Below, in pieces: positions 38,037 through 46,984 of a stretch of 64,000 nucleotides of DNA; position 1 is the first letter of the stretch; each line of letters begins with the position of its first letter. The notes below the pieces were generated by a model. That model did not search any database and had not been told where the DNA came from. It saw nothing but the letters and a program-made list of their open reading frames with translations. The position numbers were made by a program, and so were the translations under genes. Source of the DNA: Clostridium chrysemydis (lineage in GTDB: Bacteria; Bacillota; Clostridia; Clostridiales; Clostridiaceae); NCBI RefSeq assembly GCF_015234215.1, contig NZ_JADEKP010000005.1:1-64000 (forward strand), given 5' to 3'.

Positions 38037-38065
38037 TAATTCTCCATTTATTGGTTAAATCCTCT
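38037..38065 (-). promoter_or_regulatory. Sigma-H promoter of spoVG
   Basis: On the minus strand AGAGGATTT (38057-38065) and GGAGAATTA (38037-38045) are 11 bases apart and fit every defined position of the sigma-H pattern RNAGGAWWW-N11/12-RNNGAATWW. The gene starts 33 bases downstream. spoVG is the classic sigma-H gene in Bacillus. Confidence 0.82.
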
Positions 38066-38112
38066 TTTTTCCTTGGAAAATTTATAATATTTCTAAAAAA
38101 AACTAGAAAATT

Positions 38113-38928
38113 TTATTTTTCAAACATTTTTGAAGGTTTTACGTCTAATATAGTTGATCCATTAACTGCATGAAGATCAACTATAGATACGTAGTTTAAT
38201 ATTTTCTTTTCTACATCTTTATTGTCAACTAAAACTCCGATTCCTGTAAGTTCACTGTCGAATTCTTTTAATAAATCTTTTATTCCAAGTGCAGTTCCTC
38301 CACCTTTCATAAAGTCATCAATAAATATACATTTTGAATTACTCTTCATTGATTTTTTTGAAAGTGACATTTGTTGAAGTCTTCCACTAGTACCTGATAC
38401 GTAGTTTATAGACATCGTAGGACCTTCTGTAACTTGTGCATCTCTTCTTGCTATAACTAATTGAACTCCTAGATTTCTTGCTACTTCATAAGCTAAAGGA
38501 ATACCCTTAGTTTCAACTGTTATAACGTAATCTACTTCTGTTGATTTAAATAAAGATGAAAGAATAGTTCCAGCTCTACTTATAATTTCAGGATTACACA
38601 TAACATCTGTCATATAAATTATGTTTCCAGGTATCACTCTGCTATCATCGTTTAAAAGGTTACATAATTCTAAAGCGAATTCTTTCCCTTTATCTATTCC
38701 GATTTGAGGAATATATTTAATTCCTCCAGCTGCACCAGATATAGTTTCTATTCTACCCATCTGGAGTTTTTCTAGCACTTCTCTAACTATAACTATGTCT
38801 TCACTTATAGTTGATTTTGCTGCATTTAGCATTTCTGAAAATCTATTTAATCCAATTATCTTATTTGGATTTTCCATTAAAACTTTTGTAATAACTACTA
38901 CTCTATTATTTCTACTTAACTTTTCCAT
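38113..38928 (-). CDS. purR: Purine operon repressor PurR, Gram-positive type
   Basis: Represses purine synthesis and transport genes; PRPP relieves repression. The 271-residue protein has an N-terminal winged helix (residues 1-75, [41 protein letters not shown]-type) and a C-terminal phosphoribosyltransferase fold with the PRPP motif [17 protein letters not shown] (about residue 205). The start at 38928 has GGGTGAT upstream; the ATG at 38949 lacks a site. No clear terminator separates it from spoVG, so some read-through is possible. Divergent from murC. Confidence 0.95.
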   Translation of the reverse strand: MEKLSRNNRVVVITKVLMENPNKIIGLNRFSEMLNAAKSTISEDIVIVREVLEKLQMGRIETISGAAGGIKYIPQIGIDKGKEFALELCNLLNDDSRVIPGNIIYMTDVMCNPEIISRAGTILSSLFKSTEVDYVITVETKGIPLAYEVARNLGVQLVIARRDAQVTEGPTMSINYVSGTSGRLQQMSLSKKSMKSNSKCIFIDDFMKGGGTALGIKDLLKEFDSELTGIGVLVDNKDVEKKILNYVSIVDLHAVNGSTILDVKPSKMFEK

Positions 38929-38991
38929 TATAATCACCCACATTTTCAATAAATACGAAATATATGATAAAAATCATACCTCAATATTCAT

Positions 38992-39020
38992 ATTTTATTC
39001 TATATCATTTCCTCTTGCAA
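38992..39020 (-). promoter_or_regulatory. Probable promoter of purR
   Basis: On the minus strand TTGCAA (39015-39020) and TAAAAT (38992-38997) are 17 bases apart. A short palindrome (TATGAT / ATCATA, 38963-38978) lies downstream in the leader. Confidence 0.6.
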
Positions 39021-39169
39021 TATATTTTAAACTTATATCTATAAATATTTTCATTAAAGATGTAAATTTAGTATTTAATTCAAATTTAATAAATTATTAT
39101 TCGTTTTCTGTGTTCAAATTATTAATTTTGTATATAATTATAAATGAACTAAGAAAAGGGGTTGATTTC

Positions 39170-40549
39170 ATGTCATTCGATTTTTTAAATGATAAAAACA
39201 AAAAAGTTCATTTTATTGGTATTGGCGGTATAAGCATGAGCGGTCTTGCTGCTGTACTATTAAACAATGGTTTTAAAGTATCTGGTTCAGATTCTAAAGA
39301 ATCTGCTATAACAAACAACTTAAAAGATAAAGGTGCTGAAATATATATAGGACATAATAGTGATAATCTTAAAGATGTAGATTTAGTTGTTTATACAGCT
39401 GCTATCCCATCTGATAATCCTGAGATTGTTAAAGCTAAAGAAGATAGTATCACTTTAATGGATAGAGCTGAATTTTTAGGTTTAATTATGAAAGGACATA
39501 AATACAACGTAGCGGTTGCTGGTACTCACGGAAAAACTACTTGTACTTCTATGATCACTAACATAACTCTTGAGGCTGATTTAGATCCTACTATTCTTGT
39601 AGGTGGAGAATTAGATGTTATAGGAGGAAACTATAGAATAGGTCAAAGCGAATACTTCGTAACTGAGGCTTGTGAATATAAGGAATCTTTCCTTAAATTC
39701 TTCCCATACGTTGGAATAATACTAAATATAGATGCTGACCACCTAGATTACTATAGAGATTTAGACCACATAACTGAAACTTTTAAAAAATTCTCAAAAC
39801 TTATACCAAAAGACGGATACCTTATAGGATATAACGAAGATCCTAACGTAAAAGATATCTTAAATCACGCAGATTGTAACACCATAAGCTACGGTTTTGA
39901 TGATAATTCTGATGTATGGGCTAAAAATATTTCATACAACAACAAAGGATGTGCTACATTTACTGTAGTTCGTGGCTCAGAAGAACTATTTGAAGTTACT
40001 CTTGAAATGCCAGGAACTCATAACATCTTAAACGCACTTTCAACTATTTCTGTAGGATTAATATTTGATATATCTTACGAAAAAATAGCTGAAGGTTTAA
40101 AAGAATGCAAGGGTGCGCACAAAAGATTTGAATATAAAGGTGAAAGAAATGGAATCACTGTTATAGATGATTACGCTCACCACCCAGTTGAGATTAAAGC
40201 AACTCTTAATACTGCAAAAAAAATACCTCACGGTAAAACTTATTGCGTATTCCAACCTCACACTTACACAAGAACTAAGACTTTATTTAATGAATTCACA
40301 GAAGCCTTCTTTGACTGTGATGAGTTAATCCTTATGGATATTTACGCAGCTAGAGAAAAAGATACAGGTCTTGTTTCTTCAGATGAACTTGGTGAGGCTA
40401 TAAGAGAAAAAGGTGTTAAATGCACTAATGTTCACTCTCATAAAGAAGCAGTTGAATATTTAAACAAAAAATTGAACAAAAACGACATGCTTCTTACAGT
40501 AGGTGCTGGAGATGTAGTTATCGTTGGAGAAACGTTTTTACAAGACTAA
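39170..40549 (+). CDS. murC: UDP-N-acetylmuramate--L-alanine ligase MurC
   Basis: Adds L-alanine to UDP-MurNAc, the first amino-acid step of the peptidoglycan stem. The 459-residue protein has the N-terminal UDP-binding domain ([15 protein letters not shown]), P-loop [12 protein letters not shown] (about residue 122), central [10 protein letters not shown] and the C-terminal [14 protein letters not shown] and [12 protein letters not shown]. The start at 39170 follows AAAAGGGG; the open frame continues upstream to 38795 but that part overlaps purR and has no murC homology. A TATAAT at 39133-39138 is a possible -10. Confidence 0.97.
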   Translation: MSFDFLNDKNKKVHFIGIGGISMSGLAAVLLNNGFKVSGSDSKESAITNNLKDKGAEIYIGHNSDNLKDVDLVVYTAAIPSDNPEIVKAKEDSITLMDRAEFLGLIMKGHKYNVAVAGTHGKTTCTSMITNITLEADLDPTILVGGELDVIGGNYRIGQSEYFVTEACEYKESFLKFFPYVGIILNIDADHLDYYRDLDHITETFKKFSKLIPKDGYLIGYNEDPNVKDILNHADCNTISYGFDDNSDVWAKNISYNNKGCATFTVVRGSEELFEVTLEMPGTHNILNALSTISVGLIFDISYEKIAEGLKECKGAHKRFEYKGERNGITVIDDYAHHPVEIKATLNTAKKIPHGKTYCVFQPHTYTRTKTLFNEFTEAFFDCDELILMDIYAAREKDTGLVSSDELGEAIREKGVKCTNVHSHKEAVEYLNKKLNKNDMLLTVGAGDVVIVGETFLQD

Positions 40550-40603
40550 AACCCTTTCTCCTTTTACAATTTTGTAAATTTAAGTAATTAATTTAAGTTA
40601 AAA

Positions 40604-40648
40604 AAATAGAAAATACAAATACTGTTTAAGTATTTGTATTTTCTATTT
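40604..40648. terminator. Bidirectional terminator between murC and the YdcF-like gene
   Basis: Long hairpin (AAATAGAAAATACAAATAC / GTATTTGTATTTTCTATTT) between convergent genes, flanked by A run on the left and T-rich sequence on the right. Confidence 0.85.
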
Positions 40649-40706
40649 TAAAATGAATACGAATTCAAAAACTCTATCTACTACATTTTTTCATTAATAT
40701 AGTATA

Positions 40707-41270
40707 CTACTTAAGCTTTCTATTACATTTTAAGTACTTTATCTTTACATAATCCTTTATAAAAGCAGCTGTCTCTCTCAAACAAAGTTTTATATCAAAT
40801 CTCTCTCTACTACCTACAACACTGACTTTAAGCCCTAGTTCCTTGCTAATAAACTTAACCCTTGCTATATGAAATCTATTAGTACACACAATTAAACGTT
40901 TACTTTTATTTTTATTTAATATCTCCCTAGTAAATAAAAGGTTCTCGAATGTGTTCATAGACCTTTTTTCTAAATATATATCACTCTTTTTTACTAAACT
41001 TTTTAAAAGTTCTTCTTCCATCCAAATATATTCAGGAATAGATCCTCTCCCCCTACCTGTTGCTACTATTGACTTTACCTTATCTTTCCTATATAAATTA
41101 ATAGCTAAATCTAACCTTCTTTTGATACTTTCACTCTTTATCTTACATCCTAAAACTATTGCAACTTCGCTAGGTTCTGATTCCTCTCCCTTTTGAGTAG
41201 AAATCCATATTAATATAGCAAATAAAATTAACAATATAATACAAAAAATTTTTATCACTAAAAAAATCAT
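40707..41270 (-). CDS. YdcF/SanA-like DUF218 membrane protein
   Basis: A 187-residue protein with one N-terminal transmembrane helix (about residues 3-24) and a DUF218 domain: EVAIVLGCKI, VKSIVATGRGRG, IYLEKRSMNTFENLLFTREIL and LIVCTNRFHIARVKFISKELGL. SanA and related DUF218 proteins are linked to envelope permeability or elongation; no enzyme activity is established that I know of. The ribosome site before the ATG is weak (TTGGAT), so the start is less certain. It converges on murC. Confidence 0.82.
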   Translation of the reverse strand: MIFLVIKIFCIILLILFAILIWISTQKGEESEPSEVAIVLGCKIKSESIKRRLDLAINLYRKDKVKSIVATGRGRGSIPEYIWMEEELLKSLVKKSDIYLEKRSMNTFENLLFTREILNKNKSKRLIVCTNRFHIARVKFISKELGLKVSVVGSRERFDIKLCLRETAAFIKDYVKIKYLKCNRKLK

Positions 41271-41623
41271 ACTTTTATATCCAAAACTTGCTATTTATTA
41301 TACTATTATATAGCGTACACTATTTATTAGTTCTTTAATTTCCAAAATTTCTCGAAACATTTTTTTGTAAATCTATTTAATTTTTTTCAATTATAACTTA
41401 TAATAAGAACGAACAAAATTAGTTCTTCTACAATATTCTGCATATTTTTATATGAAAATATATAAATTATAAATAAGTCTTTTATATTTTTTGCAATGCA
41501 GAAAACGTTTAAATATTTTTTGTTATAAATGTTTTGAATATTTATTCTAAACATTTATCTTTATGTTCGTTTGTAATAATTTTTAACATACAAAAAAATA
41601 TAATACACAAAGGAGAAGGAAAA
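41271..41623 (+). promoter_or_regulatory. Control region of the nucleoside transporter gene
   Basis: About 350 noncoding bases. TATAAT at 41399-41404 is a possible -10 with no good -35. AGAAAACGTTTAAA (41500-41513) matches 12 of 14 positions of the CcpA cre consensus TGWAARCGYTWNCW. Two inverted copies of ACGAACA occur, one at about 41409-41415 and its reverse complement TGTTCGT at about 41563-41569; the CGAAC core is shared with the PurR box. I see no purine riboswitch. Confidence 0.4.
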
Positions 41624-42850
41624 TTGGACAGATTTATTGGATTAATAGGTATAGCTGTTATCATTGGTATAGCAGTATTATTTTCAACAAACAGAAAAAA
41701 AATCAACTGGCGTCTAGTTATTACTGGTCTTATAATACAAACTATTTTTGGACTTTTAATCATAAACGTACCTGCTGGTAGAGATTTTTTCAATTACATT
41801 AGCACTTTTATAACTAAATTATTAGATTTTACAGCTGAGGGTACTCGTTTCTTATTCGGTAACCTTTTAGATGAAAACACTTTTGGAATGATCTTTGCAT
41901 TAAAAGTACTTCCAACTATCATCTTCTTCTCAGCTTTAATGGGAATTCTTTATTATTTAGGAATCATGCAAGCTGTAGTTAAAGTTATAGCTAAATTTAT
42001 TTGTAAATTACTAGGAACTTCAGGTGCTGAAACTTTAAGCGCCGTAGGTAACATATTCTTAGGTCAAACTGAAGCACCACTTCTAGTTAAACCTTATATA
42101 AAAGAAATGACTCAATCTGAGCTTATGGCTATCATGGTTGGTGGTATGGCTACAGTTGCTGGTGGAGTTATGGCAGGATACGTAGCAATGGGTATTGATG
42201 CTGGTAACTTACTTGCAGCAAGTATTATGGCTGCACCTGCTGGATTAGTTTTAGCTAAGATTTTAGTTCCTGAAACTGAAGAACCAGTTACTAAAGATAT
42301 ATCAAACATCACAGTTGAGCAAACTGCTTCAAATGTAGTTGAAGCTGCTGCAAACGGTGCTAGTGAAGGTTTAGGATTAGCCCTTAACGTTGGAGCTATG
42401 CTTCTTGCATTCGTTGCTCTTATCGCTTGCCTTAACTGGATACTTGCTTCAATCGGTGGATTATTCGGAGCTCCTTGGTTAACATTCCAATGGATAATGG
42501 GTAAATTATTCTCACCACTTGCATTCGTAATGGGTGTTCCTACTGTAGATATCTCTGCAGCTGGTAACTTATTAGGTCAAAAAGTAATGATAAACGAATT
42601 CGTTGCATATGCTGAATTATCAAAACAAATGGCAGCAAATGTATTACAACCAAAAACTGTATTAATATTAACTTATGCACTTTGCGGATTCGCTAACATC
42701 AGTTCTGTTGCTATCCAAATCGGTGGAATTGGATCATTAGCACCAGAAAAGAAATCAATTATCGCTAAATTAGGATTTAAAGCCTTATTAGGTGGTGCAC
42801 TTGCTACTTGTTTAACAGGTACAATTGCCGGAGTCCTATTCTCAATATAA
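41624..42850 (+). CDS. Concentrative nucleoside transporter (NupC/CNT family)
   Basis: Inner-membrane importer of nucleosides driven by an ion gradient. The 408-residue protein has an N-terminal helix set, the central LSAVGNIFLGQTEAPLLVKPYIKEMTQSELMAIMVGGMATVAGGVMAGY-type region (G-X-T-EAP motif) and C-terminal GFANISSVAIQIGGIGSLAPEKK. The start is TTG at 41624: GGAGAAGG lies just before it and LDRFIGLIGI is the natural N-terminus, while the frame back to 41534 has no ribosome site. Single gene with terminator after it. Confidence 0.93.
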   Translation: MDRFIGLIGIAVIIGIAVLFSTNRKKINWRLVITGLIIQTIFGLLIINVPAGRDFFNYISTFITKLLDFTAEGTRFLFGNLLDENTFGMIFALKVLPTIIFFSALMGILYYLGIMQAVVKVIAKFICKLLGTSGAETLSAVGNIFLGQTEAPLLVKPYIKEMTQSELMAIMVGGMATVAGGVMAGYVAMGIDAGNLLAASIMAAPAGLVLAKILVPETEEPVTKDISNITVEQTASNVVEAAANGASEGLGLALNVGAMLLAFVALIACLNWILASIGGLFGAPWLTFQWIMGKLFSPLAFVMGVPTVDISAAGNLLGQKVMINEFVAYAELSKQMAANVLQPKTVLILTYALCGFANISSVAIQIGGIGSLAPEKKSIIAKLGFKALLGGALATCLTGTIAGVLFSI

Positions 42851-42880
42851 ATAACTTAAATTTTTAACAACACATACAAG

Positions 42881-42911
42881 AAAAAGCATTCGGGCCTCCC
42901 GAATGCTTTTT
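42881..42911. terminator. Bidirectional terminator between nupC-like and DUF4179 genes
   Basis: Strong hairpin AAAAAGCATTCGGG / CCCGAATGCTTTTT between convergent genes. Confidence 0.93.
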
Positions 42912-42914
42912 ACT

Positions 42915-43883
42915 TTATTTTAAGTTTAAAGTTATATCCTTACCTCCAAACTTTATACTAACTTCATCTTTAAAATCTTTTCCTTTTATATATCTATACT
43001 CAAACTTGTTTTTCTCTTTATTTTCATAATATACTTTACTATCACTATCCATTTCTTTATTACTTGATAGAACTTTTAATTCATTTTCACTTGTCCCATC
43101 TTTAATCTTCTCACCTCTTAATATCAGATGAGTTTCTGTGGAAACAACTTCATTTATTTTATAATTTGAAATTATCTTATCTACTCTTAAAACATCTGAT
43201 TTATCAGAAACATTTTTAACTGTAGTTTTAAGTGAAAACTTTTTATCTCCAATATTTATATCTTGATCTAATTTAAAATCTTCACTTCCTATTCCAACAT
43301 ACTTACTTAATTTCTTATCATATATTTCACTATCTATATCTGACATCCAACCATCATTTAAATAAATAGATTTTATCCCAACCCTAGTATTCTTATCTAC
43401 CTTTTCACTGTAGCCTCCTACAGCACTACACTCTCTATTTTCTCCATTTATCTTAAAGTCTGAATTTATATTTATATCTTCATCTTTGTTTAAGTTATCT
43501 TCATTATATTTAATTTCATACGAGAAACTCAAAGTAAATCCATCATAAACAACACTATTTATTTTAAAATCCCCGCCTTTAAAATAAAATTTTTGATTAA
43601 CTAAAGTTGCATTACTACTGTATTTATCACTTCTACCAAATAAACTAAATATAAAATCCTTAGCATCTTCTCCAGTTGCATAGCTAACAACAGTAAAACT
43701 AGTTCCGCATAAAACCACTAACCCTAAAAGAGCTATTTTAAGGAACTTCCCTTCTTTTTTTATACTATTTCTTTTATTTAGATTATTTAATGTTTCATTT
43801 ATCTTATCATCTATATTTTTAGGAATTTCATCACTTCCACCCTCTATTAATACCTTTATTCTATTATCAAAATCACTATTCAT
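42915..43883 (-). CDS. DUF4179-type membrane protein, probable anti-sigma factor
   Basis: A 322-residue protein with a cytoplasmic N-terminus (residues 1-47), one transmembrane helix (about 48-68, ALLGLVVLCGTSFTVVSYA) and a large external beta-rich domain, as in DUF4179 proteins. Its gene overlaps the sigma factor gene by eight bases, which strongly suggests a sigma/anti-sigma pair. The N-terminus lacks the HXXXCXXC zinc motif of ZAS anti-sigma factors. GGAGG precedes the ATG. The external domain could sense a cell-surface condition (inference). Confidence 0.82.
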   Translation of the reverse strand: MNSDFDNRIKVLIEGGSDEIPKNIDDKINETLNNLNKRNSIKKEGKFLKIALLGLVVLCGTSFTVVSYATGEDAKDFIFSLFGRSDKYSSNATLVNQKFYFKGGDFKINSVVYDGFTLSFSYEIKYNEDNLNKDEDININSDFKINGENRECSAVGGYSEKVDKNTRVGIKSIYLNDGWMSDIDSEIYDKKLSKYVGIGSEDFKLDQDINIGDKKFSLKTTVKNVSDKSDVLRVDKIISNYKINEVVSTETHLILRGEKIKDGTSENELKVLSSNKEMDSDSKVYYENKEKNKFEYRYIKGKDFKDEVSIKFGGKDITLNLK

Positions 43884-44415
43884 ATACTACATAATCCTCC
43901 CCCATCAAATCTGCTAGTTTTTTCTTTCCCCTTAATAATTTAGTTCTAACAGTAGAATCTTTCAAATTCAAAATCTTAGCTATATCTTTTTGCTTCATAT
44001 CCTCAAAATAATATAAAATTATTATCTCCTTTGTTTCTTTAGGCAATTTTTCTATAGCATCCTTTAAATCTAGATTTTCATAAGAATCGTCTGTACACTT
44101 ATTTGATATTTCTTGTATTTCTTCTAAGCTTATAATATCTTTGCTCTTAATTAATATTTTTTTACATTCATTAATTAAGATTCTTATAAGCCAAGTTTTA
44201 AAATACTTTTCTTCCCTTAAATTTTCTATGTTTTCATAAGCATTTATTATAGTATTTTGTATGGCATCTTCTATATCACATTCTCTTTTTAACATACCTT
44301 TTGATACTTTATATAAATTAAGTTTATTTTCCTTTATTAATTTAGAAAATGAATCCTTATCTCCTTTTTTTGCTTTATAAACATCTGATTTAGGCTTAAA
44401 CAAAGCTATTTTCAA
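43876..44415 (-). CDS. ECF-type RNA polymerase sigma factor
   Basis: A 179-residue protein with sigma region 2 (about 15-85: CDIEDAIQNTIINAYENIENLREEKYFKTWLIRILINECKK-type, with the DAIQ and FKTWL hallmarks) and region 4 (about 110-170: LPKETKEIIILYYFEDMKQKDIAKILNLKDSTVRTKLLRGKKKL-type). There is no region 3. GGGGGA lies 14 bases before the ATG at 44415; an in-frame TTG at 44421 has better spacing (8 bases) and may be the real start. An ECF-like promoter lies at 44462-44490, suggesting autoregulation. Confidence 0.93.
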   Translation of the reverse strand: MKIALFKPKSDVYKAKKGDKDSFSKLIKENKLNLYKVSKGMLKRECDIEDAIQNTIINAYENIENLREEKYFKTWLIRILINECKKILIKSKDIISLEEIQEISNKCTDDSYENLDLKDAIEKLPKETKEIIILYYFEDMKQKDIAKILNLKDSTVRTKLLRGKKKLADLMGEDYVVYE

Positions 44416-44461
44416 ATTTCAAGTCCCCCTTAAGCTTTAAATTAATTACGTAATTACATAT

Positions 44462-44490
44462 TAGATAATTATTCAACGTAAAATGTTTCA
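44462..44490 (-). promoter_or_regulatory. Possible autoregulated ECF promoter
   Basis: On the minus strand TGAAAC (44485-44490) lies 17 bases before TATCTA (44462-44467), directly upstream of the ECF sigma gene. TGAAAC is the -35 typical of Bacillus ECF sigma factors such as SigW and SigX. Confidence 0.5.
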
Positions 44491-44508
44491 AGCCTTTAAA
44501 AAAAGATA

Positions 44509-44542
44509 AAAAAAGATACCTAAAATTTTTAGATATCTTTTT
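44509..44542 (-). terminator. Terminator of the M24 peptidase gene
   Basis: Hairpin AAAAAGATACCTAAA / TTTTTAGATATCTTTTT followed by A/T-rich sequence giving U residues on the minus strand. Confidence 0.7.
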
Positions 44543-44546
44543 TTAA

Positions 44547-45626
44547 TTATTTAATTACTGTAAGTTCTTTAGTTACTTGATTTAACTTTTCACAGCCGTT
44601 TTTAGTTACTAAAACTAAATCTTCTATTCTAACTCCGATATTATCTTTTAAGTAAATACCAGGTTCTATTGAGAAAATCATTCCTTCTTTAACTTCGTTA
44701 TGATTTATAGCACTAACATCTCCAGCGTCGTGACACTCTATCCCTATGCAGTGACCAGTTCTATGAGTAAAGTACTCTCCATAGCCTTCTTTTTCTATAT
44801 AGCTTCTAGCTGCATTATCTATATCACTAAATTTAACTCCTGGTTTTATCATAGCTATAGCTCTTTCGTTAGCTTCTTTTACTATATTATAAACTTTAGC
44901 ATGTTCTTTTGATGGTTCTTCTTTAAAGAATACTGTTCTTGTCATATCTGAGCAATAATCTTTATAAACTCCACCCATATCGATTACTATGCTATCTCCC
45001 TTTTTAAGAACTGTATCATCAGTTCCGTGATGCGGATCTGCACCATTTGGACAAAATGCAACTATAGGACTAAATGAGAATTTGTTCATTCCATTTTTAG
45101 CGTATAGCTCTTTTAAAAGGTCTGCATAATATCTTTCAGTTTTTCCTTCTTCAAGTCTTTCTAAAAGTTCTACCATAGTTTTATCATTTAATCTTGAAGC
45201 TTCTTTCATAAGCTTTATTTCTTCTTCATCTTTAACTCTTCTTAAATCGTCTATTATTGTAGATGAATTTACGTATCCACTTGCACTATTTATATCCATT
45301 AATCTTATTAAGAATTGTGCTGGCATAGTTTTATCTATTCCTAAAACTTCGTTTTTATCTACAAAGCTTGAAAGTAGTTTTATTGGATCTTCTGTATCAG
45401 TGTACCAAGCTAAATCTACTCCTAAATCTTCATTTATAGGGAAAAGTTTATTTATAATTAGTTTATGCTCTCCATTAGATTTAATAAGAAGCGCTATCAT
45501 TCTCTCCCCTGGACTAAACCATTTTCCTGTTAAATAAAATAATGATGGAGGTGCTGAAACTACCATTTGCTTTAAGCCTTGTCTTTGCATCTCTTCAATT
45601 ACATTAAAAATTCTGTTTACCTTCAT
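44547..45626 (-). CDS. M24-family aminopeptidase (Xaa-Pro type)
   Basis: Cytosolic metallopeptidase of 359 residues that removes N-terminal residues, probably before proline. N-terminal creatinase-like domain (1-125), then the pita-bread catalytic domain with IVAFCPNGADPHHGTDD, metal ligands in VIDMGGVYKDYCSDMTRTVF (two Asp), HRTGHCIGIECHD (His) and FSIEPGIYL / GVRIEDLVLV (two Glu). GGAGGG precedes the ATG. It is divergent from the phosphodiesterase gene at 45742. The Pro specificity is a family inference. Confidence 0.92.
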   Translation of the reverse strand: MKVNRIFNVIEEMQRQGLKQMVVSAPPSLFYLTGKWFSPGERMIALLIKSNGEHKLIINKLFPINEDLGVDLAWYTDTEDPIKLLSSFVDKNEVLGIDKTMPAQFLIRLMDINSASGYVNSSTIIDDLRRVKDEEEIKLMKEASRLNDKTMVELLERLEEGKTERYYADLLKELYAKNGMNKFSFSPIVAFCPNGADPHHGTDDTVLKKGDSIVIDMGGVYKDYCSDMTRTVFFKEEPSKEHAKVYNIVKEANERAIAMIKPGVKFSDIDNAARSYIEKEGYGEYFTHRTGHCIGIECHDAGDVSAINHNEVKEGMIFSIEPGIYLKDNIGVRIEDLVLVTKNGCEKLNQVTKELTVIK

Positions 45627-45741
45627 TCTTTATCCCTCCGTTTATGTATATTTATCTTCTATTATACACTATTTAATAACTTTTATATCTCTCTTCTATT
45701 GTTGTATAATATAGTTATATTGAATTATGGAGGTCTTAACA

Positions 45742-46440
45742 ATGAAAATCGCAGTTATTTCTGATATACACGGAAATCTATATGCACTAATGAAAGTATT
45801 AGAAGATATAGAAGACAATAAAGTAGATACAATCGTATGTCTTGGAGACCTAGTTGGGTACGGTCCTCATCCAAACGAAGTAGTTGCTATGATAAGAAGA
45901 AGAAAAATCCTTTGCATTAAAGGAAATTACGATGCAGCTGTTTGTGAAAATGAATTTAACTTTATAAGAGAAAATAATATTAATTCATTTACATTACCTT
46001 GGACTGTAGAAGAATTAAGAGCTGAAAACAGGCATTATCTTGATAACTTACCTACTTCACTTAATCTTAACTTTGATGGTAACAATATTTTATTTGTACA
46101 CGGTAGCCCAAATAAAATAAATGAATATATGCTAAAAGACTCTGAAGAAACTGAAACTATTATGAAAGAACTTAATTATGATATTTTAGTTTCTGCACAT
46201 ACACACCTTCCTTGCGCTAAACAATTTGACAACAAATTATTTATAAATGACGGAAGCGTTGGTAAACCAAAAATCGGAAGACCAAACCCTACTTACGCTA
46301 TATTAAATATAGACAAAGATAGTGGAACTTCTGTTAAAATCCATGAAGTCGAATATGAAGTAAAAAGAATAGTTAAAGATATGAAGATGTTAAACTTCCC
46401 TGAAAGGCTTATATCTTCATTTGAAACTGGAAATGAATAA
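45742..46440 (+). CDS. Calcineurin-like metallophosphoesterase, YfcE/MJ0936-like
   Basis: A 232-residue metal-dependent phosphodiesterase: SDIHGN at the N-terminus (residues 7-12), LGDLVGYGPHP, IKGNYD, VHGSP and SAHTHLP are the five metal-site blocks of the calcineurin-like fold. The substrate is unknown. The start is at 45742 because GGAGG lies seven bases upstream; ATG at 45727 lies before the ribosome site. TATAAT at 45705-45710 is a likely -10. Confidence 0.9.
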   Translation: MKIAVISDIHGNLYALMKVLEDIEDNKVDTIVCLGDLVGYGPHPNEVVAMIRRRKILCIKGNYDAAVCENEFNFIRENNINSFTLPWTVEELRAENRHYLDNLPTSLNLNFDGNNILFVHGSPNKINEYMLKDSEETETIMKELNYDILVSAHTHLPCAKQFDNKLFINDGSVGKPKIGRPNPTYAILNIDKDSGTSVKIHEVEYEVKRIVKDMKMLNFPERLISSFETGNE

Positions 46441-46441
46441 A

Positions 46442-46479
46442 AAATATTCTGAGATGATTTTTATCATCTCAGAATATTT
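46442..46479. terminator. Bidirectional terminator after the phosphodiesterase gene
   Basis: Perfect 16-base-pair hairpin (AAATATTCTGAGATGA / TCATCTCAGAATATTT) starting two bases after the phosphodiesterase stop and touching the stop of the convergent cytochrome-b5-like gene. Confidence 0.88.
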
Positions 46480-46877
46480 CATTCTATTAAATTACCTACT
46501 ATCCTAGCGCTTTTAAGCTTTACTTTATCTTTATTGTTACAAGCCTTATATTCACTAGTAACATCTTTTCCAGGTTTTATATTACAATATATTCCTTCTT
46601 TAAATCCAGTAACACCAGTAACATCATAAACAGTTCCTTCTATAGCTATGTAAGCTAAGTTGTTTCCGACTCCATCAAACTTAGAAAGCTCCTCTATTGT
46701 AAATTCTTTTCTCATATAATCTACCAAACTATATTCTTCTAATATAATTTCTATATCATCCATTATATTTTTTATTTCATCTACTATTTCCTCTTTATTC
46801 TTTGTTCTTTCTAATAGCATTTTTTTAAGTTTATTTATTTGGATATTTTTTTTAATTAGAAGTTTTTCTAGTAACAT
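46479..46877 (-). CDS. Cytochrome b5-fold protein lacking histidines
   Basis: A 132-residue protein. Residues 1-55 are a charged helical region; residues 58-131 follow the cytochrome b5/steroid-binding pattern (FTIEELSKFDG, LAYIAIEGTVYDVTGV, GKDVTSEYKAC). The whole protein contains no histidine: where the family has the heme ligands there are GIYCNIKPGKD and CNNKDK. Heme b binding by bis-His is therefore excluded, though two cysteines (98 and 113) remain. Its role is unknown. GGGGG precedes the ATG. It is divergent from asnS. Confidence 0.8.
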   Translation of the reverse strand: MLLEKLLIKKNIQINKLKKMLLERTKNKEEIVDEIKNIMDDIEIILEEYSLVDYMRKEFTIEELSKFDGVGNNLAYIAIEGTVYDVTGVTGFKEGIYCNIKPGKDVTSEYKACNNKDKVKLKSARIVGNLIE

Positions 46878-46928
46878 TTTATCCCCCTAAGAAATATTAG
46901 TATATAAAATTAATATATGCTTACTATA

Positions 46929-46957
46929 TTGCATTTGATAGAAAAGTATTGTAAAAT
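46929..46957 (+). promoter_or_regulatory. Promoter of the asnS T-box transcript
   Basis: TTGCAT (46929-46934) and TAAAAT (46952-46957) are 17 bases apart, about 30 bases before the T-box leader. Confidence 0.7.
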
Positions 46958-46984
46958 CAATTTAATGTATTCAAATTTAAAAAA

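Noticed and set aside
38795-39169. N-terminal extension of the murC reading frame
   Set aside because: It overlaps purR on the other strand, contains AT-rich spacer and has no MurC homology; the ribosome site sits just before 39170.
41271-41623. Purine riboswitch before the nucleoside transporter gene
   Set aside because: None of the conserved purine aptamer loop segments or a terminator pair could be found.
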